Shown piece after piece: positions 27,099 through 39,977 of a DNA stretch of 64,000 nucleotides. The first letter of the stretch is position 1; each line of letters starts with the position of its first letter. Under the pieces are notes generated by a model. It was not told the origin of the DNA. It was given only the letters and a program-made list of their open reading frames with translations, and ran no database searches. This DNA is from Whitmania pigra. Taxonomy: Eukaryota; Annelida; Clitellata; Hirudinida; Haemopidae. The stretch spans positions 198,501 to 262,500 of the forward strand of contig JAJTWR010000473.1 of the NCBI GenBank assembly GCA_021613335.1, written 5' to 3'. The position numbers and the translations under genes are program-made.

Positions 27099-29904
27099 GG
27101 GACTGCCCACTGTCCCTGACACTTCCTTGTCGTCATGGGGGTTTTGTTGCCATGGAGAATTGTGAATTTGTGATGTTGTTTCTGCAGGCAGTTGATTCGA
27201 TGCAAATTTAGAATGTGATATTTGATGATGATGTTTGTGATGATGATGATGATGGTGATGGTTATGATGTTGGTGGTGGTAATGGGGGAGTTTGATTCTG
27301 TTACATTCTCTGTAACAATCCTTTAGCAGCCAGACTTTTTCCTTTGATTGAGAATATTGTATTTTCTCAATTCTACGTTGTTATTTGTGATTTTAATTTT
27401 AAAAAAAAGTTAAAAATAAAGCAATCCTCCAGTTTTCTTCATCCACTCTCAGAAAGTTTTTCTTGCATTCTGTCATCTACATATCATTCGCTCATTCGTT
27501 CGTTCGACGATTGCAAAATGAATTTACTTGTCGATGAAAATGAAAACCCACGAAAAAATGAATTGCAATGTCTTCGCAACACTTTACGTGAAATTAATCT
27601 TTTTGTTTTTGGAAATTGTTTTTCTTCGTGTGAAGTGTTCGTTCTGATTTTGTTTAGTGCCTTAAATATTTGTTTGTGTCGCATTTACTGATTGCCTATT
27701 CATGAGTCCACATGGAAGTGGGCAGTGTTTAATTTAAATTGGGAGTGGTCATTTGAATAATTAATAAGTTAACATGTTAATGCGCTGTATATAGGGGGAG
27801 GTACTTTGTTTTTAATTGAGATTTCTGTGACCGCTTGATAACGATGACTCATTTTGGTCATTGAATTTGAAGTCATTATCATAATATGTTATTATTATTA
27901 TTATTATATTATTATTATTATTGTTGTTACAATTTAAAATGCTCAAATTACTCAGTCTCAAACATCATTGCCATGGTTACATCTCAACTGTTCTGAATGC
28001 TAATGCAGTGTAATAATGTTGCTAGCACATGTTTATTAATAATAACTATTATTACAATATCTATTATTATTAGGGTTGATGACAATTATTATTAATGTCA
28101 CCATTATTATTAAGTAAGTACTTAATTAAGTATTTATTAAGGACTTGAATTTTATTGATCTATTACAATGCCTTACACTTACATGCCTGAGTTACATGAC
28201 TACTGGTGTTTTCGCCTCTCATCTGTGATGACGTATCTTTCCATGACTCATGACATCTGCCATGTCTTCAACATTTTTCAGACATTCCAGTTGAATTCCT
28301 ATGGCATTCTATGGCTTCCGGCTTGTCAGTCGAATGAGTGGATTTGGGTTGATGGTTGGGTGGGTTGATGGATGGAGTTATGGGGCAATTTGGGTAGAAT
28401 GTCTTTGGTTTGTTACAAGGTTGTCTTTACAGGAGTTATCATGCATTTCATTGGATAAGGTTCTGGTTATGTAGTAATTAATTAATTTTTTATTCGTCAT
28501 GTATTTGGCTTCAAAGGTTGTTATTATTACTATTTGATGATAAAAATTGCATATAATTCTGCTTTTCAATTGCAGAATGTATTATCATACGGAGTTTCAT
28601 CGACTTTCTGGGATCTGATTGTATTAATTAAATTATTACTGTTATTAGTGATCTCACTTACATTTTATTTTTAAATTATTATTATAGTTATTATAAAATT
28701 TTTGGATCTTGATTCATCGCTATCTGCTAGTCCTTCTCAATTGATCTCCACAGTTGTGTGTTACTTTCCATTTTATTGGGTGGAAAAGGAATAACATCTT
28801 GAGGTAATAATTATTACTCATATTATTAGTCATAATTATTCATTTATGATTATTCAGTCATAATTGTTCAGGTATAATTTATAATTACTGATGGAAAGAA
28901 GATAGAGAGAAGTGGAATTTTCTGGTCGTAATTGTAATCTGTTGATCTGGACTGTAATAGTGACTGCTATCTGTATATTGATAATATTGGATGAATATTG
29001 CTTGAGTCAATAAGATCTGTGTATTTATTATTATTACTATTATTATTATTATTATTATTCGCATCTGTTTGTCAGTTTTAATGTTTGAAGGAATGGAGTG
29101 TCATTTGTTATCGAGTGGCCTTTCATCAACTAACCTGACGAATCATTAATTCGTAATATTAATATTATCTTCTTGCTATTAATTAACTATTATTATTGTT
29201 ATTGCTATTATTATCACCTGATGAGTTTGTTTCATTTGATTGACAATTCAATTGTCTGGTCAGTTATCTCATGTGATTCATTGTATCCTTGGCAGGAATA
29301 AAAATGAAATCATTATCTTGTCCACTCTTCGTTCATTGGTCGTTTACTTGGTAGTGGGTGTGGTCATCCACTGAACAACGTTTGAATTTATCATTTTTAT
29401 TTATCAGAATAATTAAATACAGCTGGTTTTTGGCAGGTAATCAAGTATTTGAATTTAGCCCCTACCCCTTCCTGGCTGCATCTTAATATTTTCAATCAAC
29501 AACCCACCCATTTACATTTATTAGGAGGCAAGAAATATTGCTTTAATCATTTATTTAAAAAATATTTTACAAGAATGTTAGAGAAACCCTCAGTTAGATT
29601 ATTTTTTTAAATTTAGTCAAATACGTTCACATCATCTTCTCCTGGAGCATCATTATAAATCTCCAAACTCTGAATTTCTTGAGAATCCATTTCCCATAGA
29701 GCTTAATAGTCTCAATATCTGAAGTTTAGAGAACTTCGTGTTTATGTACGCTGCCACATTGGCAACACAACTGTCAGTGATTTGACACAATGAATTCTTA
29801 ACCCAACTCACAACATTTCGAAGGTTAGACTTCACAAAGTTTCTGATCTACAACTTTACTTCTTAGCATTTCCCTCGTCTAACCGTTAACTGAGGTCATC
29901 ATGC
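27099..29904. other. 3' flank and AT-rich intergenic DNA
   Basis: The first 320 bases are probably the 3' UTR of the upstream gene and include a short GATGAT tract (27225-27275). The rest is AT-rich with short ATT runs. I see no supported exon or RNA gene. Confidence 0.5.
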
Positions 29905-30010
29905 CATGCGTGCGAATTGGCTCAGAGGGCTGGGTTCCTGCGAACGGCGGCGAATGCAACAGTCGTGTTCGCAACCCAACTCGCACCGCCAGGGAGTGCC
30001 CTCGGGTAAG
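29905..30010 (+). mobile_element. tRNA-derived SINE
   Basis: Box A (TTGGCTCAGAGGGCTGG, about 29918) and box B (GTGTTCGCAACCC, about 29964) have tRNA-like spacing in a GC-rich island. The head AACAGTCGTGTTCGCAACCCA resembles AACAGTCGT...GGGTTCGAAACCCA at 32143-32174 and CAGATGCC...GTGTTCAAAACCCA near 33585, so these appear to be members of one family. The 3' end was not defined. Confidence 0.6.
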
Positions 30011-31454
30011 AGGTTCTATGTAAATGGTGGATCGATTAAGAAGTGCCTTCACATCTTATCCGGATACGTAAGGCACTCAGAAATTCGGCTAAATATAAAT
30101 GCTTGCCATTTGAGGATCATTCGGATATTCAACTTATTTACTTTACTGAAAGCTGTCAGATTCTTGTCCAGTGAGTCTTCCACGATTTCTGTCTTACAGT
30201 CAAAGGAACAGCTTTTTCTTTTTGTACTCATCTTGTCGAAATAAGGCAATGTGGAAATAACTATTAATGGTTATAATAAATCTGTTACACATTCACAAAT
30301 ACAACCCGATTCAAGTGTTTTCTTATTGATTGTCTGTTTACCGTATATATATTAATATTATATTAACATTTCACTAAAAGCTTACTGATATTAAATTAAT
30401 GGTTTAAAATCCAACGTATTACTGTGTTGCAAGGCCGGCTAACAATATTAACTAGACTCTAGTCACTAGGGCTTATTTTCGGGGAAACACGGTAATATTA
30501 ATAATAGTAATAATAATTCCTAAATCATAAATATCATAATCATAAATAAGATTATTAATTGAAATATAACTACATTAAACTATTCTAGAACCAAAGGCCA
30601 TAATCACAAACTGACAACCAGAAAATTCCGATGCGAGACCTCAAACACATTTTTTTGCAACCTTGTCGTAAGACCACGGAACTCTTTTGACTTATTAATT
30701 TAATAAATAACTTAATCACAATTGACCAGAACTTCGATAAATTGTTTTTGTTTTTTTTTAAATGGAGTCACGAAAAGTATGAAAGTTTAAAATTATTAAA
30801 AAGGAAGTAAACCAACCAAGAACTGGCGAACAGAACTTAATCTAATCGAAATTAATTTCTACAAAACTAATATGGTGTCGCTAGCAGGAAGACATCAGTT
30901 ATGAGGGGTAGAACAGGGCTTCCGAATGGAAAGGGAGTGGCAATTCAATTGGACCCATGGCTGCCATACCTAGGGCCCCAACCAAAATTTCCTTCGGCGG
31001 CCCTTGGGGTTGATTTTTTTCAGTTTTTTTTTGAAAAAAATGTTGAACGTCAGAATTTTAAATCTAATGACCGCGACTTATCCTTCTTAAGACGTAATAA
31101 GTCTAAGTAATAAATCTTGTAGGCAATAAGTCTAAGTAACGCTTAATGGAAAAGATGACGATGAGGACAAATGATGATGATGATGATGATGATTGCCAAT
31201 TAAAAGGGATTAGAAAATTGTATATTTTACATGCATCATTAAAGCAACATCGGCCCGTTTATTGTAACAATTGGAAAACTAGATATTTCTGGAATTAAAA
31301 TTTTTGATTCTTTTTATTTTGTTGAAATTCGTATGTAAATCAATATATGTTATAGTTTATCGATTTGCCAATTTCTCATTGTTAATATTAAGTTGTAGAA
31401 CTTCTAAGAAACAGCAAGATAGGCACACACACATGTCCAGATACACGTTATAAG
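30011..31454. other. intergenic DNA
   Basis: No gene seen. A G/C-rich purine-pyrimidine patch at 30930-31010 (GGGCCCCAACC...GGCGGCCCTTGGGG) resembles the one at 32310-32370 and may be a shared repeat fragment. Confidence 0.4.
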
Positions 31455-31460
31455 TTTATT
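31455..31460 (-). promoter_or_regulatory. polyadenylation signal of the FMRFamide gene
   Basis: The minus strand reads AATAAA about 140 bases downstream of the FMRFamide stop codon (31600-31602). Confidence 0.6.
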
Positions 31461-31599
31461 CTCAAATCTCGGTTAATATATTCCCGTAATTCAAAAGTCC
31501 AAATATTTAAAATCCTTTTATCATACAAACTCCAGCTTAAAATAACTTTGATCTGATCTTGAGTAACTGTTGAAAATCCGTTCCACATATGGCACAGAC

Positions 31600-34500
31600 T
31601 CAAACCCAAACGCAATACTTTTTTGGCTCCGTAGCCGAAGACGCGCGCTTTCCGAATCTCATAAATCTCTTGCCGAACCTCAAGAACCTTTTGTCAGGGG
31701 AGTCGCCGATCGTCGACTGATCATCGTCTTCGTGGCTGTAATCGGACTGTTTATGGAGGCTTGCCCTTTTGCCGAATCTGTGAAAGTATTAATAATAATA
31801 ATTAATATTATATTACAATTTGTTAAAGAATCAATAATATTAATGTTAATAACAATTATTATATATTATTAGCAAATACCGGTAATAATATTCTAGTTAA
31901 TTTGTAAGGCTACATTGCGTTAAAAGCGCTTAAATAAGATTAGGGTGGCTGTGATAATTAGTAGTAGTAACAGTTATAGTTAGTTAAAGAAACTCTTGCT
32001 GAGGATCTGAGTCCTAACGGAATCGACCAAAGCAAAAACCTTAACAACTAAGCTAAGCCTTAACTAACTCAACTGTCGAAGCCTAAGTAGTAATAATAGA
32101 AATTGGCGTTCAGGTTGGCTGAAAGAATTCTGTTCCTGTTAACCAACAGTCGTAATGTATCGGGTTCGAAACCCAGTCTGGGATACAAGAAGATACAAGT
32201 AAGGAATTCAAAAGATTGGCTAATTGCAAATACAAATAGCAACAGAAACAATGTACCAGCATGGTAGCATGGTTGGATCCTTGATTCATCTGGGAAGCTT
32301 AAATACCTCGATGCCGCCCTTGAGGGGTAAGTGACCGAGGGCCCGACAATTTTTGGGGTCCCCCGGATTTTAAAATAATACAATTTTACAATCATGACTT
32401 TTTTGCTTTTCAAAATTGACATAACATGGGATCCCGTGGCTGGTGTGCCTAAGGGCCTAAGTTTTTGCTGGAAGGCCTGGGGACGCGTAGAACGCTATTT
32501 CATTATTCATTGGTGACTGATAGAATGAATGCTGAATGAATGAATGAAGTTTTAAGTGAGAAGTTGTTGTTTTAGTTGCTGTTTTTCAGTTGTTTAAGAG
32601 AACAAAATTAAACGCGGCTTCAAGAAAATAAGTTTTGGCAAAAAGGAAATTCTTTTAATTATTCGCCGGTGAAGCGTCTTTCGTTGCTTCTGTTTGTTGC
32701 TTTCGAATTTCTGCAAATTACGAGACAAATGCATTTCGTTGTTGTAGTTGAAAAAAAAATGGAAGAAATAATTTTAAACACATTTCACATTATTGTAGGA
32801 AATATAGTCCATCCATTTCACATTATTGTAGGAAATATATTCCACTCGTGAAAATTTAAACAAAAAATTTTGAAAAAAAAGTTTTAAAAACAAATTTCTA
32901 AAGAATATTGCATGAGTGTATTTGTTCAAAATTATAATTCAAAAAGAATGAATAGGCGCTCCATAAATGGTTAAAAGGCGCTTTTGAAATATGTTTCTCA
33001 CTTGGCGCTATCTAAGTGGTGATATTAAGTAATGTCCTAAAAATAGATTGTCAAATTATAAAAAATAACTTCATTAGTAATAATAATGTATTAATTATTT
33101 TAAATATTTATTTCAATAATGTATGTTGCAATTACAACTTTGTAATATTTCTAATATTATTTATCGAATCAACTAATTTTATTAGCATTAATAACTATAA
33201 GTTTGACAATCCTTTTACACTTAAATTATTTAATAAATTTATTAAATTAATAATAATAAATAAATGTTTAATAAATTATAGTAATTTACAAATTATTTAG
33301 GAGTTTATTATAAATATTATGCGAGGAATTGCTATGAAAACTTCATTCATACTAACCACTTCTCTAAAAATATTTTTATAAATTTTTTATGACATTATAA
33401 AAAAAAACCCAAAATTAAAAAAAATTCGAAATATTTAGAACACCCCTGGAGGCCATTTCAGAGACTTAGATGGTCAACAGAAGGTAGAACAGGGTCAAAT
33501 AAATCCTCCCTAATGTCCACTTTACCCACTCACGATGGATTAAACGGTATGGTGTCCTTGGCAAAAACAGATGCCAAATGTTTCGTGTTCAAAACCCAAC
33601 TTCAATTTCAACTTTTGATAGTGGGATAGGGATTAAACCGCAAACCTTCCGGTCAGTAGCTCAGGGCAATCGTTTGAAAAACGTCATGAGGCATTCAGAG
33701 GGACCGACCTTTACCCCGTCCCCTTAAACAGTTAAGTAAATTTAATTATTGTTAATAATAGTTAATTATTAATCCAAGTGGCTAAGTAAAGAGAGATTCC
33801 GTAAAGATGGATGGAACATGGATAAAATAATAATAATAATAATAATATTAATAATGTAAATATATAATAATAATATGTAATAACATATATTATGATTTCT
33901 TATTATAATTATTAGTAATAAATTAAAATTAATAATAATAATAATAATAATAATAAAAGAGTGGACGGTGGGAGAGATGATGATGTGGATTTGAGAGGAA
34001 CATGGCCCTAAGAATGGACTGAAGGCGTTTATGATTCTTTTGTGCCGAGCAGCGGTTTCTGGGCAAATGAATTGAGGCGTAAAAAAAAGGCGGAAACATG
34101 TTGGGGAAGATTACCATCATCATCATCACCATAGTCATCATCATCGTCATCATCCTCATCACAATTGAAAATAATATGTTATTAATTGATAAAATAATAT
34201 ATAAATAATTGAAAATGAAATATTATTAACTACATATTATGATTCTTAATTATAATAATTTATTGTATTTAACTACTTACTAGAATTTTTAGTCCTGATT
34301 TCTTATTATAATTATTTGTTGTAATTACTTAATATTATTTGTTGTTACTACTAAATATTAAATTTTCAATGGAATATTCAAATCGTGATGGGGACGCCAT
34401 ATTGATAAACATCTGAAGATGTATGAGCGATAATGAATTGCAGTAAATACAGAAGCTTGGTTCAACCGATAACATCTTTGCCTCAGTTTTCCTCCATATT

Positions 34501-35640
34501 TCTTTTTAACCCATAATAATAATGTTAATAGTAAAATATTTTAAAAGCTTTTATTATTATTATTTTCATCATAAAATTGTAAAAATGTTTAAAAGAATTT
34601 TGTTGAAATTGATAGCAACATAACAAATAATTGAGGACAACATTAGCAATTATTAACGAATCATTTATTTAGGAATCAGACTTTTCAGCTAAACCATTCT
34701 TGAAGCTTAGTACAATTTGACCTTTCAACTCTGATCTCAGTTGAACTCCCACAACATGGGAAAACCCGAGGAGATCTTCAAGATGTAAAATTCCCGCCGA
34801 TCGGGATATTAATCGTAATATAAATAATTTGTAATCGTAATCTAAGTAATTTCTAATCGTAATCGTAACTTGAACGTATGAAAGGGTAAAGGTTACTAAT
34901 ACAAGATGATATGGCACAAATTTACAATCCCCAAACCAGACTTTTTAATTAAGTCAAGATAAATTGTTAATGTTAATTGATAATTAATTATAATAATTAT
35001 TAATATAACATTTATTAATATTATTATTATATATTATTATTATATATTATTTGTATGTGGTCAATCATAACCTACGAGCTATAGAACATAAAGTGGGGCT
35101 TAAGAAAAACCAAGGAGTATTAAAAAATTGCGCTAACCACGTCTACAACAATTTGAATAGTGTCACAAATGTCATGACAGGGTCACCTTATAAGTCATAT
35201 TGTGAGGGTTAGTATATATTTTAGCAATGTCTTATTAGCGTCAATGCAGTTATGAAAACTGATTTAAATGTTACTAGCAGGATCACAAGAAATGTCACAA
35301 ATTACAAATGACATGTAAAATTACACAGACATCTCAAATGTCATTGACGTCATGTCAGAAACATTACGAAGAGAAAGTCAAACCTCATGAATCGCTTGTC
35401 CACTTGATTGTACATTGAATCCTCGTCTCGAGCAAAGAAACAAACCAACTTCCTATTCTTGTGTGGTCCTTGGGCATTCACCTCATTGGCTGCCGCATCG
35501 CTGTTTGATTGGTTGGATGAATTAATGAATTGATGAATTAATTAATTGATGATTTCATGCATGGGTTTGCTTAATTCATTGAATTTATTTAATTATTGGA
35601 ATTTAATTAATGGATTGCATTAGGTTGCATGAGGTTGTAA

Positions 35641-35702
<62 letters not shown>

Positions 35703-35749
35703 GATAATAATAATAATAATAATAAATAATAATAATAAGAATAATAATA

Positions 35750-35799
<50 letters not shown>

Positions 35800-35920
35800 T
35801 AATAATAATAATAAATAATAATAATAATATAATAATAATAATAATCATAATAATAATAATAATAATAATAATAATATAATAATAATAATAATCATAATAA
35901 TAATAATATATAATAATAAT

Positions 35921-35958
<38 letters not shown>

Positions 35959-38639
35959 TGTTATTAACAATAATGACCAATTCATCATTTAGATTAACGA
36001 TATAATAGTATCGATACCTAGATTTTTTTTTTTTGCATTGCAATGTGTTTTAATTTTATCAAGCAAGTAATTAAATAATTAGATTAATTAAATTCAATCA
36101 AAAAGTTAGTTACTTAATTAATTGTTAATTAATTACTATAAATAACTATTTTTATTACGGGGCAATCTTAGGATGGCCCTACAAAGTTGCCAATAAATTC
36201 TGACCTTTCAACTTTCATCATTTCTTCTTTGTCCAAAAGATTCATTAATTCGTCTGAATATTCATCGCCTGATTAAAATGTAATTTATTATGGATATAAT
36301 TCTGAATGATCATTAATTACGACATATAAATGATGATTGTGAATTTATGAATATGATTATGAATTAATTACGAATAGTTAATAATTAAGGCGCAACAAAT
36401 AAATATGATGTACGTATGAATAAGTATGATTTAATAATTAAATAAAAATTGGTTAAGTACTGTGTTCATTTCAAACTACTGCAGTTACTAGACGTGATAA
36501 GAAAACATACTTTTAAATATGAATTAATTGTAAACACAAAATAGGATCTATGAAAACGGAAACATTTACTCACATCCTCTCCATACATCACTATATCATC
36601 ATCATCATCACCGTCATCATCATCATCATCATCGTCGTCGTCCTCGTCGTCGTCATCATCACCGGGAGTATAATTAGCTCCCATAATTATGAGAGTCTTC
36701 TGCTTTTCTAGAGATCCATTGTTCGGAGAAATTAATTACAAATTACAAATTGGTCGTTAATTGAAGGCATCCTGGTCGTCATTGGAAACCGCTGACGAAT
36801 CACAATTAAGTATTACTAATAACAACAACAACAACAACGCCTTGACGATGATTATTATTCTGATGATGATAATGATGGCGACGATGATGATGGTAATGAT
36901 CATTAATGTTGTGAATTTACGATGATGACACATGTAAATGTATTTATTTAATTATAATTAAGTTCAAAATAGTTCCTAATTCAGGATCTGGTTTGTGGGT
37001 GGCGTTCCTTTGTAGTTCAGTGACATGGTTACTAAGTCAGTCATCAGTTAAAAAAGTTAAGGTGCTCAATTTAGAGCTGCCTTGATGACGATGATGATGA
37101 TGATGAAGATGACGATTATGATAATGATGATGACGACGATGACAATGATGCTGACGACGATGATGGCAGTGATCACAGCTACATTAGACGTGGAAGCACA
37201 ATTTTTATAACTAATAAACTAATACGGGATAACAACTCATTTGCGTTTGTATCGATTGTAAAATGTTAATATTTTAATAATAATACTATTATTATATAAT
37301 ACTGTTATTATATAATAATGTTGTTAATAACAACGACAATGTTGTTACTGTTAATGTTAATTTTAATGATGTTTTAATTTGTTTAAATAAAGTTAAACAT
37401 TAATGAATTACAAATCTATTCTTTAAGAACATAATTAATAATAACAATTATTCAATCGCCAAAAATGGCTTCCCACGATAAAACCTTCTTCTTCCCGAAT
37501 GTAAAAGTATCAATTCTAAAACTATTTTCAGTCGAATAAAATTTCCAATATCTAAATTTCAATTTCAATTTCAATTTCAACGAAAAAATACGAATTTTCC
37601 CAAAACGGACATTTGTCACTTCAGTGAGAATTGTCATCAATTCGAACAGTGGAAAAGGCGCTAAAATATCTTCATTTAGGGACTGATCAAGAAATGATGA
37701 AGATTTTATAGGCTTTATTCGTCTTATGATTGGTCTGTCGATAGGTTTTTTATATTTGTGCCCTCTGGTTTAAGGGATTTTAGCCCCGGGAAATTTGAGC
37801 GTCTGTTGTTATTTAGGACGAATACTTGTATTAGAATTGATTAAATTTTATTTTATGTGTTCGTTATAATTATTATATTTATTATTATTAATGTTGTTAT
37901 TTTTGTTATTATTATTATTATTTCTAATTTTATTAAAACAAATAAATTGCCTTGGAAATTAAGAGACGTCTACTGAATCAAAAACAGATCCGTTTTAAGC
38001 TGAAGTGACAAATTTGTACTCATTGACACCGTTTGCAGTTAAACCAATTACCTGACTATTGCTATGAATAATATTAAATAATAATTTTTTTTCCAATTTT
38101 ATTCTAGATTATCTAAAGCAATTAAAATATATTCATTATTTAATAATGATATAATAATAATATTGAAGTAACATTTAGTTAATAATTGTTAAATATACAA
38201 CAACTTTAATTAAAAAATATTTTTTTTATTAAAGCAATAAATATAACAGTTAAATATTACAATATTATAACTTAGTAATATTTTCGTATATTTATTTATT
38301 GTAGAAAACTTCAAAAATCTTAATTCGTTCCAAGATTCCCCAACTCCCCCAATAAATCAACCACGATAATTTCGTGTGGCCAAACTTTGTAAGATTTGCA
38401 GTGAAAATAAAAAAAAAATACTTTAAAAAAAGAAATAATAATAATAATAACAAAATATTTTAAAGGAAAAAACGAAATTTTTTTTATCTTAAAGAAAAAA
38501 AATATTGTAAAACATCTTCGTATATCTTACGATTTCCGTCGTGAATTGAAACATGAAAAAAATCTGCCGATGTGTTCCTCATGAGATCATTGAAGCAGAT
38601 CAGTGCTATGCTAACCATCATCACTCTCACGTGATGAGT

Positions 38640-38711
<72 letters not shown>

Positions 38712-39157
38712 GTGATGATGATGGGTATAACGGTGATGATGATGATGGTGATAGTGATGACTGTGATGGTGATGATGACGATGCTGATGACGACGATGAT
38801 GATGATGATGGAAGTGGAAATCATTTTTGTTGATGATGACGATTGCCGACCTCCGCCATTCATAAATTATACGGTTTCAATTTTATCTTCTATTTATTAA
38901 GAATAAATCAACAGGAACAAAAAAAAAATAATAATAAGACATTTAAATATATATATGCAATAATAAAAATACCTGTATAACTAATAACTATAATATTCAT
39001 ATTAATAATTAATGTAATAACAACAACGATAATAATAATTTTAACATTAACATAAATTTCATTAACCGGCGTAAGTCTGTCCTCCATGAATGCTGAGGGC
39101 ATCAGAGACGACAAGGACGAGGGCAAATGCCATCAAAATGATGTTCTGTGAAGCCAT
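31600..39157 (-). CDS. FMRFa: FMRFamide neuropeptide precursor (split gene)
   Basis: The terminal exon, 31777-31600, encodes 58 residues to TGA, including FGKR, then DKRFLRFGKRFMRFGKR. The upstream exon, 35394 to about 35499 or 35510, ends DKRFM plus two bases of an Arg codon, and the join restores FMRFGKR. Three peptides would therefore be released by dibasic cleavage and Gly-directed amidation: FMRFamide twice and FLRFamide once. The donor is GAG|GTTTGA and the acceptor TACTTTCACAG. The likely signal-peptide exon is 39157-39067 (MASQNIILMAFALVLVVSDA, acceptor TTTTTCAG at 39191); its phase 1 end fits an acceptor at 35500, giving a precursor of about 124 residues. The acidic spacers (HEDDDQ, ARDED) suit such precursors. 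The two RFamide exons are secure; the links to the signal exon and to an optional acidic exon at 36.6 kb are inferred from phase, strand and order. The product is a secreted neurotransmitter/modulator acting on FMRFamide receptors or gated sodium channels. Confidence 0.85.
31778..31960. other. AT-rich intron sequence
   Basis: Start (in plus coordinates) of the 3.6 kb FMRFamide intron running to 35393. It consists of AAT/ATT words only. Confidence 0.5.
32105..32190 (+). mobile_element. tRNA-derived SINE, possibly tRNA-Asn-like head
   Basis: A box-A-like TTGGCTGAAAGAATTC, an anticodon-loop-like CTGTTAACC (as in tRNA-Asn, GTT), and a good box B GGGTTCGAAACCC lie in tRNA order about 48 bases apart. 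The acceptor stem does not close, so it is a pseudogene or SINE head. It lies inside the large FMRFamide intron. Confidence 0.6.
32791..32843. repeat. 26-29 bp direct repeat, two copies
   Basis: CATTTCACATTATTGTAGGA followed by AATATA occurs twice back to back. Confidence 0.8.
33545..33605 (+). mobile_element. degenerate tRNA-derived SINE
   Basis: A weak box A (TATGGTGTCCTTGGCA) and a box B (GTGTTCAAAACCC) in order. The downstream sequence is similar in style to the 29.9 kb element but diverged. Confidence 0.4.
33606..35393. other. intron sequence with short AAT and GAT tracts
   Basis: No exon supported. Small ATT/AAT runs lie at about 33825-33960, with ATC at 34120-34160. Words GTCACAAATGTCA/ATGTCATGAC recur at 35160-35360 just downstream of the first RFamide exon. 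Confidence 0.45.
35639..35960. repeat. (AAT)n microsatellite, about 320 bp
   Basis: An AAT array with many phase slips and a few AATC units, lying upstream of the 35.4 kb RFamide exon on the transcribed (minus) strand. Confidence 0.95.
36574..36707 (-). other. candidate acidic exon (Asp-rich) between FMRFamide exons
   Basis: On the minus strand an open stretch reads GANYTPG, then a long run of Asp with a few Glu/Gly encoded by GAT/GAC codons, then IVMYGED and an excellent donor (GAT|GTGAGT at 36573). A TAG acceptor at 36708 would accept the phase 1 end of the 39.1 kb signal exon. If used, it would add an acidic spacer to the FMRFamide precursor, with the next exon entered in phase 0. It may equally be a microsatellite beside a chance donor. 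Confidence 0.35.
37081..37175. repeat. GAT/GAC-rich tract
   Basis: Impure GATGAT, GACGAC and GATGAC words. A similar but shorter tract is at 36845-36900. Confidence 0.7.
37176..38636. other. AT-rich intron or intergenic DNA
   Basis: No supported exon. A minus-strand open frame at 37452-37640 contains VRFGK and FTFGKKK but without flanking dibasic sites or splice signals, so it is not included in the FMRFamide model. A (TTTCAA)n patch lies near 37558-37580. Confidence 0.4.
38637..38812. repeat. (ATG)n microsatellite
   Basis: Pure ATG for about 75 bases, then an impure GTGATGATG mix. Poly-Met/poly-Ile frames are artefacts. Confidence 0.95.
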
Positions 39158-39190
39158 GTCTGACAGTTTCGATTTGTTTTATCTATTTTC
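39067..39190 (-). other. FMRFa: signal-peptide exon assigned to the FMRFamide gene
   Basis: The acceptor at 39191-39193 follows ATATTTTTCAG. The 33-base leader ends at the ATG at 39157 and is followed by a classic secretory signal (hydrophobic core ILMAFALVLVVSDA, predicted cleavage around ALS or DA) and then IHGGQTYA. A weak donor (GCCG|GTTAAT) ends the exon at 39067. If not spliced, the frame stops at 39062-39064 after 31 residues, so a free 31-residue peptide is the alternative reading. Confidence 0.6.
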
Positions 39191-39239
39191 CTGAAAAATA
39201 TCGATTAATTAACAAAATTAAATAAAGTGAAATTTATAT

Positions 39240-39325
39240 TAATTCAATGTTAAATATTATTTTTCTAACGAGAAAAATTGAAAATTATAATTCAGTGTTA
39301 AATATTATTTTTCTAACGAGAACAT
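39240..39325. repeat. direct repeat, two copies of about 31 bp
   Basis: TTCA(A/G)TGTTAAATATTATTTTTCTAACGAGAA occurs at about 39244 and 39292. Confidence 0.8.
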
Positions 39326-39483
39326 ATTTTCATTTTGAAATTATTTTCATTTGAACATAAAAATTTTTAAACAAAAAAAATAAGAGACGACAAAAGTGTC
39401 TAAAAATCATGTTGGGAATATTTTGTGTCCATTGGATGTTGGCGTGACTTGAACTGTGAAATAGGGGTATGATTTCTTTTTTA

Positions 39484-39645
<162 letters not shown>

Positions 39646-39921
39646 ACAGAACATATTTGCAACTAATATATTATATTGACAACTATTACCTACATAAGCA
39701 ATTAAGAATAATAATCATAAATAAATGATTAACGATAAGCAGCAAGTAAAAATTAATTGTTATACATTGAATATAATAATTTGACTTATTTTTGATTATT
39801 TATTCCCATCACGTGGTCCATAAAATAATTTCTGCCCTGAACATTTTATAATAACGATGTCGAGTTTCAAAACTTTCTTTTCCATGCAAGATGATAATAA
39901 CTGATATTATTATTATTATTA

Positions 39922-39954
<33 letters not shown>

Positions 39955-39977
39955 CATCATCATCATCATCATCATCA

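Noticed and set aside
26307..27205. Several overlapping open frames opposite or out of frame with exon 3 of paralogue B
   Set aside because: GC-rich coding sequence leaves alternative frames open; Arg-rich translations are typical shadows.
31570..31872. 100-codon plus-strand frame
   Set aside because: It is the antisense of the FMRFamide terminal exon, which explains its unusual GC content.
32105..32190. Functional tRNA-Asn gene
   Set aside because: Anticodon loop and T-arm resemble tRNA-Asn but the acceptor and D stems do not pair, so it is treated as a SINE or pseudogene.
37452..37640. Minus-strand frame containing VRFGK and FTFGKKK as another RFamide exon
   Set aside because: The RFGK is followed by Ile and not by a basic residue, a (TTGAAA)n repeat encodes the middle, and no usable splice sites border it.
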